Assembly: GCF_032075065.1 (NCBI RefSeq)
Contig: NZ_DAMAZC010000137.1
Coordinates: 1 to 11,943 of the forward strand
Direction of reading: 5' to 3'
DNA: 11,943 nt
Source of the DNA: Atlantibacter sp032075065
GTDB taxonomy: Bacteria; Pseudomonadota; Gammaproteobacteria; Enterobacterales; Enterobacteriaceae
The notes beneath the pieces were generated by a model that saw only the letters and a list, made by a program, of their open reading frames with translations, was not told where the DNA came from and made no database searches. Numbering within the stretch: the stretch's first letter is position 1; each line of letters opens with the position of its first letter. The translations under genes were made by a program, and so were the position numbers. Below, in pieces: positions 5,259 through 11,943 of this stretch.

Positions 5259-5705
5259 CTACTGTTTGCCGATCAGCAGTGACACCAGCCCGGCGGCGAT
5301 CAACGGCCCCACCGGTACGCCGCGAAACAGCGCCACGCCCAGCACCGTGCCCACCAGCAGCCCGGCGACCAGCGTCGGCTGGCTGCTCATTAGCGTCACG
5401 CCGCGCCCGCCCAGCCAGGAGACAAATACCCCCACCGCAATCGCCACCAGCGACTTCCAGTTAAGGAACGAGTGAAACAGCGTGGAAGGCGGTAAAGTGC
5501 CGCTGGCGATCGGGGCCATTACGCCGATGGTTAAAATAATAATCCCGATGGTCAGGCCCTGCTTCTCAATCCACGGGAAGAACTGGTTCAGCGGGGTGAC
5601 GCGTACAATAATCAGCACCAGAATAGAGACCGCCACCGTGGTGTTATGGCTGACAAACCCCAGCGCGGCCAGCGCCAGCAGGATCAGCAACGTCATGTCG
5701 AACAT
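5259..5705 (-). CDS. yeaL: Inner-membrane protein YeaL (UPF0756/DUF441)
   Basis: At 148 residues this is the same length as E. coli YeaL and nearly identical in conserved blocks such as LGFVSHNTTVAVSILVLII, FFPWIEKQGL, GVMAPIASGTLPPS and the C-terminal GVPVGPLIAAGLVSLLIGKQ. It is very hydrophobic, with at least four membrane segments (about residues 5-20, 22-40, 51-70, 86-102, with more toward the C-terminus). Function is unknown. GGAG lies 6 bases before the ATG at 5705; an in-frame TTG one codon earlier is too close to it. yeaK ends 60 bases upstream in the same direction, so the two are probably co-transcribed. A small GTAGC/GCTAC palindrome (5250-5262) spans both convergent stop codons but is too weak to call a terminator. 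Confidence 0.94.
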   Translation of the reverse strand: MFDMTLLILLALAALGFVSHNTTVAVSILVLIIVRVTPLNQFFPWIEKQGLTIGIIILTIGVMAPIASGTLPPSTLFHSFLNWKSLVAIAVGVFVSWLGGRGVTLMSSQPTLVAGLLVGTVLGVALFRGVPVGPLIAAGLVSLLIGKQ

Positions 5706-5765
5706 CAAAAACTCCTTGCCAGAAAGTATCAGTACTGCGCCGTTGTCATTGTTATCAGTGTGCCG

Positions 5766-6266
5766 TCATTCCTGGCGATGAAAATCAATCAGCGTCGGGG
5801 CGGCGATCCGCAAATAGTCCTGCGTATTCATGATGATCGACCGGGTGAGTAGCCCGGCGTTAAAGGCGATTTCATCGAAGCGCTCGAACAGCAGCGGGTC
5901 GGCAACCAGTTTGAGATCGGGATGGAAGCTAAAAGGTGGGATGGCGCCAAATTCGCAGCCGGTAAGCGTATTCACCTCGACCGGGCTGGCCAGCGAGGCC
6001 CGTAATCCGCCCAGCGCGACGGCGAGTTTGCTTAAATCGGCCTGTTTATCTGCGGCAATGATGGCAAGAACGTGCTGGCGCACCCCGTTGCCTTTGACAT
6101 GGCACACCAGCGCTTTAGCGCCCTGGCCCAGCGCCGTGCCGCGAATTTCCGACACCGCCTCGCATTTACCGACCGCCTCATGCTCCATGACCCGAAACGT
6201 CGCGTTTTGTTGATCCAGCAGGGCGACGAGCTGCTGGTGAACGGCATGGCCTGTGGTCTGTGACAT
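5766..6266 (-). CDS. yeaK: YeaK, mischarged aminoacyl-tRNA deacylase (YbaK/EbsC/ProX family)
   Basis: The 166-residue product matches E. coli YeaK (167 aa). It is a single YbaK/ProRS-INS editing domain that acts freestanding in the cytoplasm to hydrolyse wrongly charged aminoacyl-tRNAs. Visible family features are EAVGKCEAVSEIRGTALGQG (31-49), the conserved Lys51 in GAKALVCHVKG, GLRASLASPVEV (87-98), the substrate-loop motif GAIPPFSF (107-114), and LVADPLLFERFDEIAFNAG (120-138). Exact substrate preference (Ser-, Thr- or other mischarged tRNAs) cannot be read from sequence. The start is supported by AAGGAT 5 bases upstream of the ATG at 6264-6266. It heads a probable yeaK-yeaL operon, divergent from the LysM protein gene. 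Confidence 0.93.
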   Translation of the reverse strand: MSQTTGHAVHQQLVALLDQQNATFRVMEHEAVGKCEAVSEIRGTALGQGAKALVCHVKGNGVRQHVLAIIAADKQADLSKLAVALGGLRASLASPVEVNTLTGCEFGAIPPFSFHPDLKLVADPLLFERFDEIAFNAGLLTRSIIMNTQDYLRIAAPTLIDFHRQE

Positions 6267-6310
6267 CTTTGATCCTTAAGATATAAAACAGCCTTATAGT
6301 TGCGCAGTTT

Positions 6311-6339
6311 ACGATACTTACCGCACCGCGACTTTGCAA
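6311..6339 (-). promoter_or_regulatory. Candidate yeaK promoter
   Basis: On the minus strand TTGCAA (6334-6339) and TATCGT (6311-6316) are separated by 17 bases; each matches four of six consensus bases. A further TATAAG sequence lies closer to the gene but lacks a matching -35. The leader would be about 40 bases before the yeaK ATG at 6266. Confidence 0.35.
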
Positions 6340-6438
6340 CGCGAAACCGGTTAAGCAGCGAGAGGAATCTGAATCTGGTGGTCAGTTTGTTCCCGCTTTG
6401 CCAGGCTTAGAGAGCACTTCTCAACAGGAGGAATAACC

Positions 6439-6882
6439 ATGGGTTTATTTGATTTTGTCAAAGACGCAGGTGAGAAACTCTGGGACACCCTGAAAGGGGA
6501 AGATCATGACCAGGGGAGCAAGGTAGAAGAACATCTCAAAAAGACCGGCGTGCCGGGGGCAGATAAAGTCAGCGTCAAAGTGGAAAACGGCAAGGCGGTG
6601 GTCAGCGGAGACGGCCTGACTCAGGAGCAGAAAGAGAAAATCCAGGTCGCGGTCGGTAACGTCAAAGGGATCGCCAGCGTGGAAAATAACGTCACTGCCA
6701 ACGACGCCGCTGAAGAAGCCACTTATTACACGGTGAAATCCGGCGACACCCTGAGCGCCATTTCAAAACAGGTCTATGGCGACCCGAACAAATACAACGC
6801 AATTTTTGAAGCTAACAAACCAATGCTGACGCATCCGGATAAAATTTATCCCGGCCAGGTGCTGATCATTCCGAAGCAGTAA
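6439..6882 (+). CDS. kbp: Kbp/YgaU-like BON-LysM protein
   Basis: The product (147 aa) is very similar to E. coli Kbp (YgaU, 149 aa), a cytoplasmic potassium-binding protein. It opens with MGLFDFVKDAGEKLWD, has a BON domain at about residues 24-88 (DKVSVKVENGKAVVSGDGL, then VGNVKGIASVENNV) and a C-terminal LysM domain at 96-146 (YYTVKSGDTLSAISKQVYG and DKIYPGQVLIIP). There is no signal peptide, which agrees with Kbp acting inside the cell despite its LysM domain. A near-perfect AGGAGG (6426-6431) with 7-base spacing predicts strong translation. In E. coli kbp lies near the gab genes, not here, so this may be a paralogue or a relocated copy; the symbol is therefore tentative. It converges with the autotransporter gene. 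Confidence 0.85.
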   Translation: MGLFDFVKDAGEKLWDTLKGEDHDQGSKVEEHLKKTGVPGADKVSVKVENGKAVVSGDGLTQEQKEKIQVAVGNVKGIASVENNVTANDAAEEATYYTVKSGDTLSAISKQVYGDPNKYNAIFEANKPMLTHPDKIYPGQVLIIPKQ

Positions 6883-6888
6883 TCAAAA

Positions 6889-6918
6889 CAGGCAAACCCA
6901 CCAGGGGGGGTTTGCCTG
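6889..6918. terminator. Bidirectional terminator between kbp-like and autotransporter genes
   Basis: CAGGCAAACCC (6889-6899) pairs perfectly with GGGTTTGCCTG (6908-6918), an 11-bp stem with an 8-base loop. On the minus strand it is followed by TTTTGATTA, making a good intrinsic terminator for the autotransporter transcript. On the + strand the tail (accggtgac) has no T run, so termination of the kbp-like transcript there may be less efficient. Confidence 0.75.
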
Positions 6919-6928
6919 ACCGGTGACA

Positions 6929-9457
6929 TTAAAATGCGTAACGCACTTTCAGACTCACGCTCTGGCTGGTGAAGTCGGAACGCTGCTGGGCGTCATACTG
7001 TACGGTGCCGTCCAGCACATCGCTAAATTTCGCCGTGATGCCGACGCCCGCCGTGCCAATCCACGGGCTTTGTTCCATACCGCGATAGGTGAATGGCGTA
7101 TCGGGGCTGCCAACGAAGTGCGCCCGCGTGGTGGAGCGATCGTTAATGGTGTCATATCCCACGCCCGCCTGGGCATGAACGTTCACCACCGGGGAAAGCT
7201 GCAACCCCACTTTGGCTTTGGTCGAGACGATCAGCGCGTCCAGCGTATTGCCGTCAACGTTCAGACTGGCATCATCGGCACCACTTTCACGATAGCCTTT
7301 ATCCTTCACGCGATAGTAATCGGTGCGCAGCATCGGGGTCAGTGACCATTTATCCGCCGGATAATAGGTGCTTTGCAAGCCCAGCCCAGCCTGGAAGGTA
7401 TGGCTGTCGTAATCGGAACGCACTACGCCGCTGTAAGTCTGCTCCTCGGTCGCTGGATTGGTAATGGACAGATAGCGGTTGCCTTTGGTTTTGTTACGGC
7501 CCAGCCCGGTTTGCCAGGTGAGGGCGGTATCCGGCGTGAAATCGAAGCTGCCGTAGGCCAGCAGGTTCCAGCTTTCGATTTGCGCGTCATGGCGAACGTC
7601 GCTGGAATCATCATTCACATCGGTACGGCTGACGCCAAACGCCAGACCCGCGCGGATCTGCTCGTGAAGCGGCACGTCGCTACCAATAGCGATGCCGCGG
7701 GTATCGGCCTGATAGCCCGTTACGCCATCACGCTGGGTCTGGTGATCCCAACGCCCGACCGGGCGGATCCACAGGTATTTTTCCGGGTTGAACTCGTTGT
7801 ACTGGCCGAAGGTGCGGATCGCGTCCTGGCGTGAGCCGACGATATCTCCGAACGCCTGAAGGTTATTGAGTTCGATATACGCCATGCTGCCAAACATCAG
7901 CGGCGACAGCTGGTTGATGGTGCGCGTCATCTGGGCGGCGGTCGCCGAAGAGGTGACCGCGCAGAGCGCGCTGGTTAACGCCGTGCCGCATTGCAGGCTG
8001 CTGCTGGTGCTGCCGTCAGCGGCACTGGCATTGTTGTTGGCAATCAGGGTATCGAGCGATGACGCGATACCGGTCAGGGCGGTTGAGCCGGTTAGCGCCA
8101 CCGCCGCCCTGGTATTGTCGATGCCGGTATCGATAATCCGCAGCGAGTAGCTGGTGCCGGTCAGCTCCTGAGTGAACTGATAGCGTGTGGAATCATCCAC
8201 CACCGAGTCTGGCTGGCCGACGATGCTGGAGGCGGTCACCACATCGCTCAACACATCGCCATTAGCAAAGCTGGTACTGCCACGGGTCATCACCACCGTA
8301 TTGCCGTTGAGCACCGCGGTGCCGGAGGCCTGAAGTTGCCCGTAGTTACTGGTGTTATCGGCCTGAAGCGCCAGGATCCCGCCGCTGGACTGCACATAAT
8401 CACGCACCTGAGAGGGCTGATTGCTGTTCAGTAAATCGAACAGCCCGCTGTTGCTCATGCTGACGCCAGGCGCGTTGACCCGACCAATAATAAAGCCCTG
8501 GTTGTCGATACCGCTAACCACAGTACTGGTGGGGCTGACCGCAATGGCGTCGCCTTCGATAGAGCCGATGATGCCTCGGTTAGTCAGTTGAGAAATTGAG
8601 CTGTTATCGTCCGCCACGATGCCGCCGAGGCCGCCAACGATAATCCCGCTGTTTTGGATCTGTTGTGCAGCGGCATCGTCGGCCAGATAAATGCCGTAAA
8701 TCTCGCTGCTGATAATGCCCTGGTTAGTAATGGTCGCGGTTGTGCCATCAGATAAAGAGATGCCGCTGCCGCCTTCGGACAGGATCTGCCCGCCGGCGTT
8801 GTTGATGATGGTCGCGTTGGTGGAATTTGCCAGATTAATGGCGTCGCTATTTTCGCCACCCGTAGTAATGGTGCCGCTGTTGGTGAATCTGTTATTGGTG
8901 CCGTTTTCATCAAGAATACCGTGCGCTTCCGGGCCAGAGGTCGTAATTACCCCCTCGTTGCCGACAAACACGCCGCTGCCCGCGCCAATCAAAATGCCAT
9001 TCCCCAGGCTGCCCGCAGTGGTTACGGTACCGCGGTTAGACAGTAAGCTGTCCCGCAGCTCAGTCACGTGAATACCGTTTGACTGGCTGGATAACGCAGT
9101 GATTGAACCCTGATTGTCCAGCAGTACGCCGGAAGTGGAGGTCATATAGATCCCGTCATTGTAAAACCCGCTGGTTTCGATAGCGCCCTGACTGGTTATT
9201 CTCCCGTTGAGCGAGCGGAAATTCACTGCCGGCTCTTCGGGCGTTGCTGAGTTAATCCTGCTGGTATTGTTCAGAATCAGGGTAAGCCGATCGTTGATCG
9301 AATAATCAAGATTGCTGGTTTCATCGCCGCTGCACGTAACAGTGACGTCGGCAGCAGAATCGGGATTACAGGCGGCGAACGCGGCGGAAGGCATTAATAC
9401 GCCTATTCCGCTGGTCATACTGGTGATAATTAACAGCCTGCGCCAGGGGTTCTTCAT
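6929..9457 (-). CDS. Autotransporter (type Va) with beta-solenoid passenger and beta-barrel
   Basis: The 842-residue product has the full autotransporter plan. Residues 1-28 are a signal peptide (MKNPWRR, hydrophobic core, cleavage after PSAAFA). Residues about 80-340 form a regular beta-solenoid of N-x-G-containing repeats. Residues about 360-450 are a less regular capping stretch. Residues about 505-555 form an Ala/Gln-rich linker helix (MFGSMAYIELNNLQAFGDIV). Residues about 555-842 are a beta-barrel ending in SLKVRYAF, with the terminal aromatic residue needed for BAM-mediated outer-membrane insertion. No protease triad or GDSL lipase motif is seen, so an adhesin or biofilm surface role is likeliest. 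Cys30 and Cys42, and Cys490 and Cys499, could form disulfides. I start at 9457 because GGAG lies 8 bases upstream and the signal peptide begins there. The frame continues open to 9715. It occupies the place of yeaI-dgcJ of E. coli. Confidence 0.88.
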   Translation of the reverse strand: MKNPWRRLLIITSMTSGIGVLMPSAAFAACNPDSAADVTVTCSGDETSNLDYSINDRLTLILNNTSRINSATPEEPAVNFRSLNGRITSQGAIETSGFYNDGIYMTSTSGVLLDNQGSITALSSQSNGIHVTELRDSLLSNRGTVTTAGSLGNGILIGAGSGVFVGNEGVITTSGPEAHGILDENGTNNRFTNSGTITTGGENSDAINLANSTNATIINNAGGQILSEGGSGISLSDGTTATITNQGIISSEIYGIYLADDAAAQQIQNSGIIVGGLGGIVADDNSSISQLTNRGIIGSIEGDAIAVSPTSTVVSGIDNQGFIIGRVNAPGVSMSNSGLFDLLNSNQPSQVRDYVQSSGGILALQADNTSNYGQLQASGTAVLNGNTVVMTRGSTSFANGDVLSDVVTASSIVGQPDSVVDDSTRYQFTQELTGTSYSLRIIDTGIDNTRAAVALTGSTALTGIASSLDTLIANNNASAADGSTSSSLQCGTALTSALCAVTSSATAAQMTRTINQLSPLMFGSMAYIELNNLQAFGDIVGSRQDAIRTFGQYNEFNPEKYLWIRPVGRWDHQTQRDGVTGYQADTRGIAIGSDVPLHEQIRAGLAFGVSRTDVNDDSSDVRHDAQIESWNLLAYGSFDFTPDTALTWQTGLGRNKTKGNRYLSITNPATEEQTYSGVVRSDYDSHTFQAGLGLQSTYYPADKWSLTPMLRTDYYRVKDKGYRESGADDASLNVDGNTLDALIVSTKAKVGLQLSPVVNVHAQAGVGYDTINDRSTTRAHFVGSPDTPFTYRGMEQSPWIGTAGVGITAKFSDVLDGTVQYDAQQRSDFTSQSVSLKVRYAF
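8444..9115 (-). repeat. Passenger beta-solenoid repeats, about 26 residues each
   Basis: Within the autotransporter, N-x-G triplets recur at residues 115, 141, 167, 193, 220, 245, 269, 293, 319 and 336, mostly spaced 24-27 residues. Each is followed by a short strand (such as SITAL, TVTTA, VITTS, TITTG, IISS) and a second Gly-Ile strand (NGIHV, NGILI, HGILD, SGISL, YGIYL). This is the pattern of stacked right-handed beta-helix rungs. The repeats are degenerate at the DNA level, so they are old and not a recent tandem amplification. Confidence 0.75.
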
Positions 9458-9848
9458 AACTGCCACTCCTTTTAATAGCGTGTTGCCGATTTTGCACACG
9501 GCTAACCATGCGGTTCGAATGAAATAAAACTGAAACATTCCCTGACGGGTTTTAACTGGAAGTGCGAATAATGGCGTGAGAATGATTTGATTATCTGTTT
9601 GAATTGTTTTGTATTTCAAGGTTTTTCTTTTAATTAACGGGTTAATATAAGTGTGTTTTTTATAAATAATTGAAAAATATATAAAATATAAAGTTATTCT
9701 GACAAAAGTTTTCAATAGTACTTTTGGATGAAAAGTATGGTGGCCTTATTAATTAAAGGGCTATTTAATTGGCGACCAGGAGCGGTCGTGTTTATTGAAT
9801 AAAAGAGGTATTGTCCCGCGAAAATATCCGCAGAACAATCAGTCTGAT
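9458..9848. other. AT-rich upstream region and leader of the autotransporter gene
   Basis: These 391 bases contain no supported gene. Bases 9580-9760 are extremely AT-rich (for example tataaataat and aaaatataaag). The minus strand is open in the autotransporter frame from 9715 down to the chosen start, but without a ribosome site at its head. A 24-codon frame at 9728-9802 (+) has no good Shine-Dalgarno. The region holds a candidate promoter (9678-9705) and a predicted leader of over 200 bases. H-NS silencing is a reasonable inference from composition. Confidence 0.55.
9678..9705 (-). promoter_or_regulatory. Candidate autotransporter promoter
   Basis: On the minus strand TTGTCA (9700-9705) is five of six to the -35 consensus, and TATATA (9678-9683) is a fair -10 at 16-base spacing. 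The surrounding AT-richness offers other -10 choices, so the exact hexamer is uncertain. The resulting untranslated leader would be about 215 bases. Confidence 0.35.
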
Positions 9849-9883
9849 ATTAAACCCAGCCAGAGAGTATGGCTGGGTTTAAT
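9849..9883 (-). terminator. Rho-independent terminator of the yeaG-yeaH operon
   Basis: ATTAAACCCAGCC (9849-9861) pairs perfectly with GGCTGGGTTTAAT (9871-9883), a 13-bp stem with a 9-base loop, five bases past the yeaH stop codon. On the minus strand the 3' arm ends in GGGTTTAAT and continues into atcag, giving a short U-containing tail. Position and stem strength make it the likely end of the yeaGH transcript. Confidence 0.75.
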
Positions 9884-9888
9884 TAAGG

Positions 9889-11172
9889 CTAACTGTGTGA
9901 TTCGGTATTCTGCTTATGAAACAGTTCGCGGAACACCGGATAAATATCATCCTGATCGCGAATATGCTGCATGGCGAAATTATCAAATCGCGCCTGGAGA
10001 TTTTCATATTCCCGCCACAGCGTCTGATGGGCGCGACGGGTGATCTCGATATAGCTGTAATAGCGCACCACCGGCAAAATTTTCTTCGCCAGTATTTCAT
10101 GACACAGTGGGGAATCATCTGCCCAGTTATCGCCATCCGACGCCTGCGCGGCATATATGTTCCACTGCGCCGGGTCATAGCGTTCCTGAACCACGTCGTC
10201 CATCAGCTTCAGGGCGCTGGACACGATAGTCCCGCCGGTTTCCTGGGAGTAGAAGAACTCGTGCTCGTCCACTTCCTTCGCCTGGGTGTGGTGACGGATG
10301 TAGACCACCTCAACGTTTTTATAGGTCCGGCTGAGGAACAGATACAGCAGGATATAAAAGCGTTTTGCCATGTCTTTGGTAGCCTGGTCCATCGAGCCGG
10401 AGACGTCCATCAGGCAGAACATCACCGCCTGGCTTGAAGGTTCAGGGCGTTTTTCGTAATTCTTGTAGCGTAAATCGAAAGTATCGATAAACGGCACGCG
10501 TTCGATTTTGGCGCGCAGCTCGGCGATTTCGCGGCGCAGCCGCTCCTCTTCCAACAGTTGCGCCGGTTCGCTTTTAGCGACAATATCCAGGCTCGCTTCC
10601 AGCTCGTGCAGCGCGCGCCGCTTGCCCGCAGTCATGGCGGTACGCCGTGCCAGCGAGTTTTGCAGGGAACGCACCACGCTGATATTGGCCGGAACGCCGT
10701 TGGCGGTATAGCCCGCGCGGTGGGTTTTGTATTCGTTAAGCTGCCGGTGCTGATTTTTCTTCAGGTTGGGCAGCGCCAGATCTTCAAACAGCAGGTCGAG
10801 ATACTCATCTTTGGAGATCTGGAACACAAATTCATCCTGGCCTTCTCCGTCCTGGCTCGCCTGGCCTTGCCCGCTGCCACCACCGCCGCCGCCGCCCTGC
10901 GGACGCTCGATACGGTCGTTTTGCACAAAGTGGTCGTTGCCGGGATGCACGCGATGGCGCAGGCCGCCGCGCCCCTGATGAAACATCGGTTCGTTGATAT
11001 CTTCCGTTGGGATGGAGACCGATTCGCCGCTCTCCACGTCGGTTACCGAACGCTTATTGATGGCCTCGGAAATCGACTGCTTGATTTGCGATTTATAACG
11101 GCGCAAGAAGCGCTGGCGGTTCACCGTGCTCTTGTTTTTGCCGTTCAGTCGCCGGTCAATGAAATAGGCCAT
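9889..11172 (-). CDS. yeaH: YeaH, UPF0229/DUF444 VWA-like protein
   Basis: The 427-residue product has the E. coli YeaH length and near-identical sequence. Order of features: basic N-terminus FIDRRLNGKNKS, the block FHQGRGGLRHRVHPGNDHFVQ (about 64-84), a Gly-rich linker with seven consecutive Gly (about 93-99), a helical charged region with LLEEERLRREIAELRAKIE (about 206-224), then a von Willebrand A-like domain whose metal site begins DVSGSMD (residues 256-262, the DxSxS motif). It ends near ELFHKQN. YeaH is encoded with the kinase YeaG, and the pair is linked to nitrogen-starvation and stationary-phase adaptation in E. coli. The ATG at 11172 is preceded by GGGGGA; the frame's earlier ATG adds six residues absent from E. 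coli. It lies 69 bases downstream of yeaG in the same direction. Confidence 0.95.
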   Translation of the reverse strand: MAYFIDRRLNGKNKSTVNRQRFLRRYKSQIKQSISEAINKRSVTDVESGESVSIPTEDINEPMFHQGRGGLRHRVHPGNDHFVQNDRIERPQGGGGGGGSGQGQASQDGEGQDEFVFQISKDEYLDLLFEDLALPNLKKNQHRQLNEYKTHRAGYTANGVPANISVVRSLQNSLARRTAMTAGKRRALHELEASLDIVAKSEPAQLLEEERLRREIAELRAKIERVPFIDTFDLRYKNYEKRPEPSSQAVMFCLMDVSGSMDQATKDMAKRFYILLYLFLSRTYKNVEVVYIRHHTQAKEVDEHEFFYSQETGGTIVSSALKLMDDVVQERYDPAQWNIYAAQASDGDNWADDSPLCHEILAKKILPVVRYYSYIEITRRAHQTLWREYENLQARFDNFAMQHIRDQDDIYPVFRELFHKQNTESHS

Positions 11173-11208
11173 ATTTCCCCCAGACTGCATAGATGCCGCG
11201 CAGAAATG

Positions 11209-11228
11209 GCCGCAGGCGAACCTGCGGC
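11209..11228 (-). other. Intercistronic hairpin between yeaG and yeaH
   Basis: GCCGCAGG (11209-11216) and CCTGCGGC (11221-11228) form a perfect 8-bp GC-rich stem. Its 4-base loop reads TTCG on the transcribed minus strand. No U tract follows, so it should not terminate well. It may protect the yeaG 3' end or set the yeaG:yeaH ratio. The loop-closing pair is G-C, not the C-G of the exceptionally stable UUCG tetraloop. Confidence 0.55.
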
Positions 11229-11241
11229 GTCAGCGTTATCG

Positions 11242-11943
11242 TTATGAGGATTTCCGTACCCGCAGATACCATTCGCACAGCAGGCGGACCTGTTTGCGGG
11301 TGTATCCTTTTTCCATCATGCGATCGACAAAATCGTCGTGCTTTTTCTGCTCGTCGGTTGAAGTCTTGGCGTTAAACGAAATGACCGGCAGCAGCTCCTC
11401 GGTGTTCGAGAACATTTTCTTCTCGATCACGGTGCGCAGCTTCTCGTAACTGGTCCAGTTCGGGTTACGGCCGCTGTTGTGCGCCCGGGCGCGCAGCACG
11501 AAGTTGACGATTTCGTTACGGAAATCTTTCGGGTTGCTGATGCCCGCCGGTTTTTCAATTTTCTCCAGTTCTGCGTTCAGGGATTCACGGTCAAACAGCT
11601 GGCCGGTATCGGGGTCGCGGTACTCCTGATCCTGGATCCAGAAGTCGGCGTAAGTGACATAACGGTCGAAAATGTTCTGCCCGTACTCCGAATAGGATTC
11701 CAGATACGCGGTCTGGATCTCTTTGCCAATGAACTCCGCGTACTTCGGAATCAAATAGCCTTTGAGATGTTCCAGATAACGTTCCGCCTGATCCTGCGGG
11801 AACTGCTCACGCTCGATTTGCTGCTCAAGCACGTAGAACAGGTGCACCGGGTTAGCCGCCACTTCAGCGTGGTCAAAGTTGAACACCCGGGAGAGGATCT
11901 TAAACGCGAAACGCGTCGACAGCCCGTTCATCCCTTCGTCCAC
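11242..11943 (-). CDS. yeaG: YeaG, PrkA-family serine protein kinase (3' part only)
   Basis: This is the C-terminal 234 codons of YeaG (about 644 residues in E. coli). The frame is open through the window edge, so the 5' part with the AAA-type PrkA nucleotide-binding region lies outside. The visible part is the PrkA C-terminal domain: GLSTRFAFKILSRVFNFD, LFYVLEQQIEREQFP, YLIPKYAEFIGKEIQTAYLE, DFRNEIVNFVLRARAHNSG and the basic end YTRKQVRLLCEWYLRVRKSS. YeaG is a cytoplasmic Ser/Thr kinase induced under nitrogen limitation and stationary phase in E. coli and co-transcribed with yeaH. The first window codon on this strand is GTG, an internal Val codon and not a start. Confidence 0.95.
   Translation of the reverse strand: MDEGMNGLSTRFAFKILSRVFNFDHAEVAANPVHLFYVLEQQIEREQFPQDQAERYLEHLKGYLIPKYAEFIGKEIQTAYLESYSEYGQNIFDRYVTYADFWIQDQEYRDPDTGQLFDRESLNAELEKIEKPAGISNPKDFRNEIVNFVLRARAHNSGRNPNWTSYEKLRTVIEKKMFSNTEELLPVISFNAKTSTDEQKKHDDFVDRMMEKGYTRKQVRLLCEWYLRVRKSS

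Noticed and set aside
6929..9457. The autotransporter as an EstA-like lipase or a SPATE protease.
   Set aside because: No GDSL block, serine protease GDSGS motif or related catalytic motif is present; the passenger is made of solenoid repeats.
9728..9802. A 24-codon + strand frame opening ATG AAA AGT and containing a hydrophobic stretch.
   Set aside because: No Shine-Dalgarno precedes it and it overlaps the AT-rich autotransporter upstream region. A frame this short is expected by chance.
9795..10043. An 82-codon + strand frame starting with TTG.
   Set aside because: It runs through the yeaH terminator and then antisense to yeaH, whose protein is clearly conserved; it has no ribosome site.

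Overview
The window is chromosomal DNA from a member of the Enterobacteriaceae. The products of yeaG, yeaH, yeaK, yeaL, nimR, nimT and yeaO all resemble, as I recall them, the Escherichia coli proteins of those names, and they lie in the E. coli relative order. The genus cannot be fixed from the sequence; an Enterobacter, Citrobacter or Kosakonia-like genome would fit. There are no rRNA or tRNA genes, insertion sequences or CRISPR arrays.

Layout. Bases 1-1930 are an accessory, partly AT-rich stretch of small genes. They are two divergent unknown genes (one product with a C-terminal membrane segment), a DinI/MsgA-family gene with a textbook LexA box on its promoter, a probable BssS-family gene, and an unknown 89-residue protein. 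Bases 1974-6266 carry yeaO, a stand-alone CTP-synthase-like glutamine amidotransferase domain gene, the divergent nimT/nimR pair (nitroimidazole efflux transporter and its AraC-type regulator), and yeaK-yeaL (aminoacyl-tRNA deacylase and membrane protein). Bases 6439-9457 hold a Kbp-like BON-LysM protein gene and an 842-residue autotransporter. The two converge on a shared bidirectional terminator. In E. coli K-12 this interval (yeaH to yeaK) holds yeaI and the cyclase gene dgcJ. Bases 9889-11943 carry yeaH and the 3' part of yeaG, the stress-related VWA-like protein and PrkA-type kinase pair.

How the genes work together. Three functional units can be supported: the yeaG-yeaH kinase operon, closed by a strong terminator after yeaH; the self-contained nimR-nimT efflux locus with a shared divergent control region; and a probable yeaK-yeaL operon. 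The other genes look like independently controlled accessory genes placed between conserved blocks. The 5' region of the autotransporter gene and the region upstream of the BssS-like gene are clearly AT-richer than their surroundings, which fits horizontal acquisition and possible H-NS silencing; this is inference.

I see no clear previously undescribed multi-gene system. The most unusual items are the amidotransferase with a non-standard catalytic triad, the DinI-like/BssS-like pairing that echoes dinI-bssS in E. coli, and the autotransporter with a very regular passenger repeat of about 26 residues sitting where a diguanylate cyclase gene is expected.
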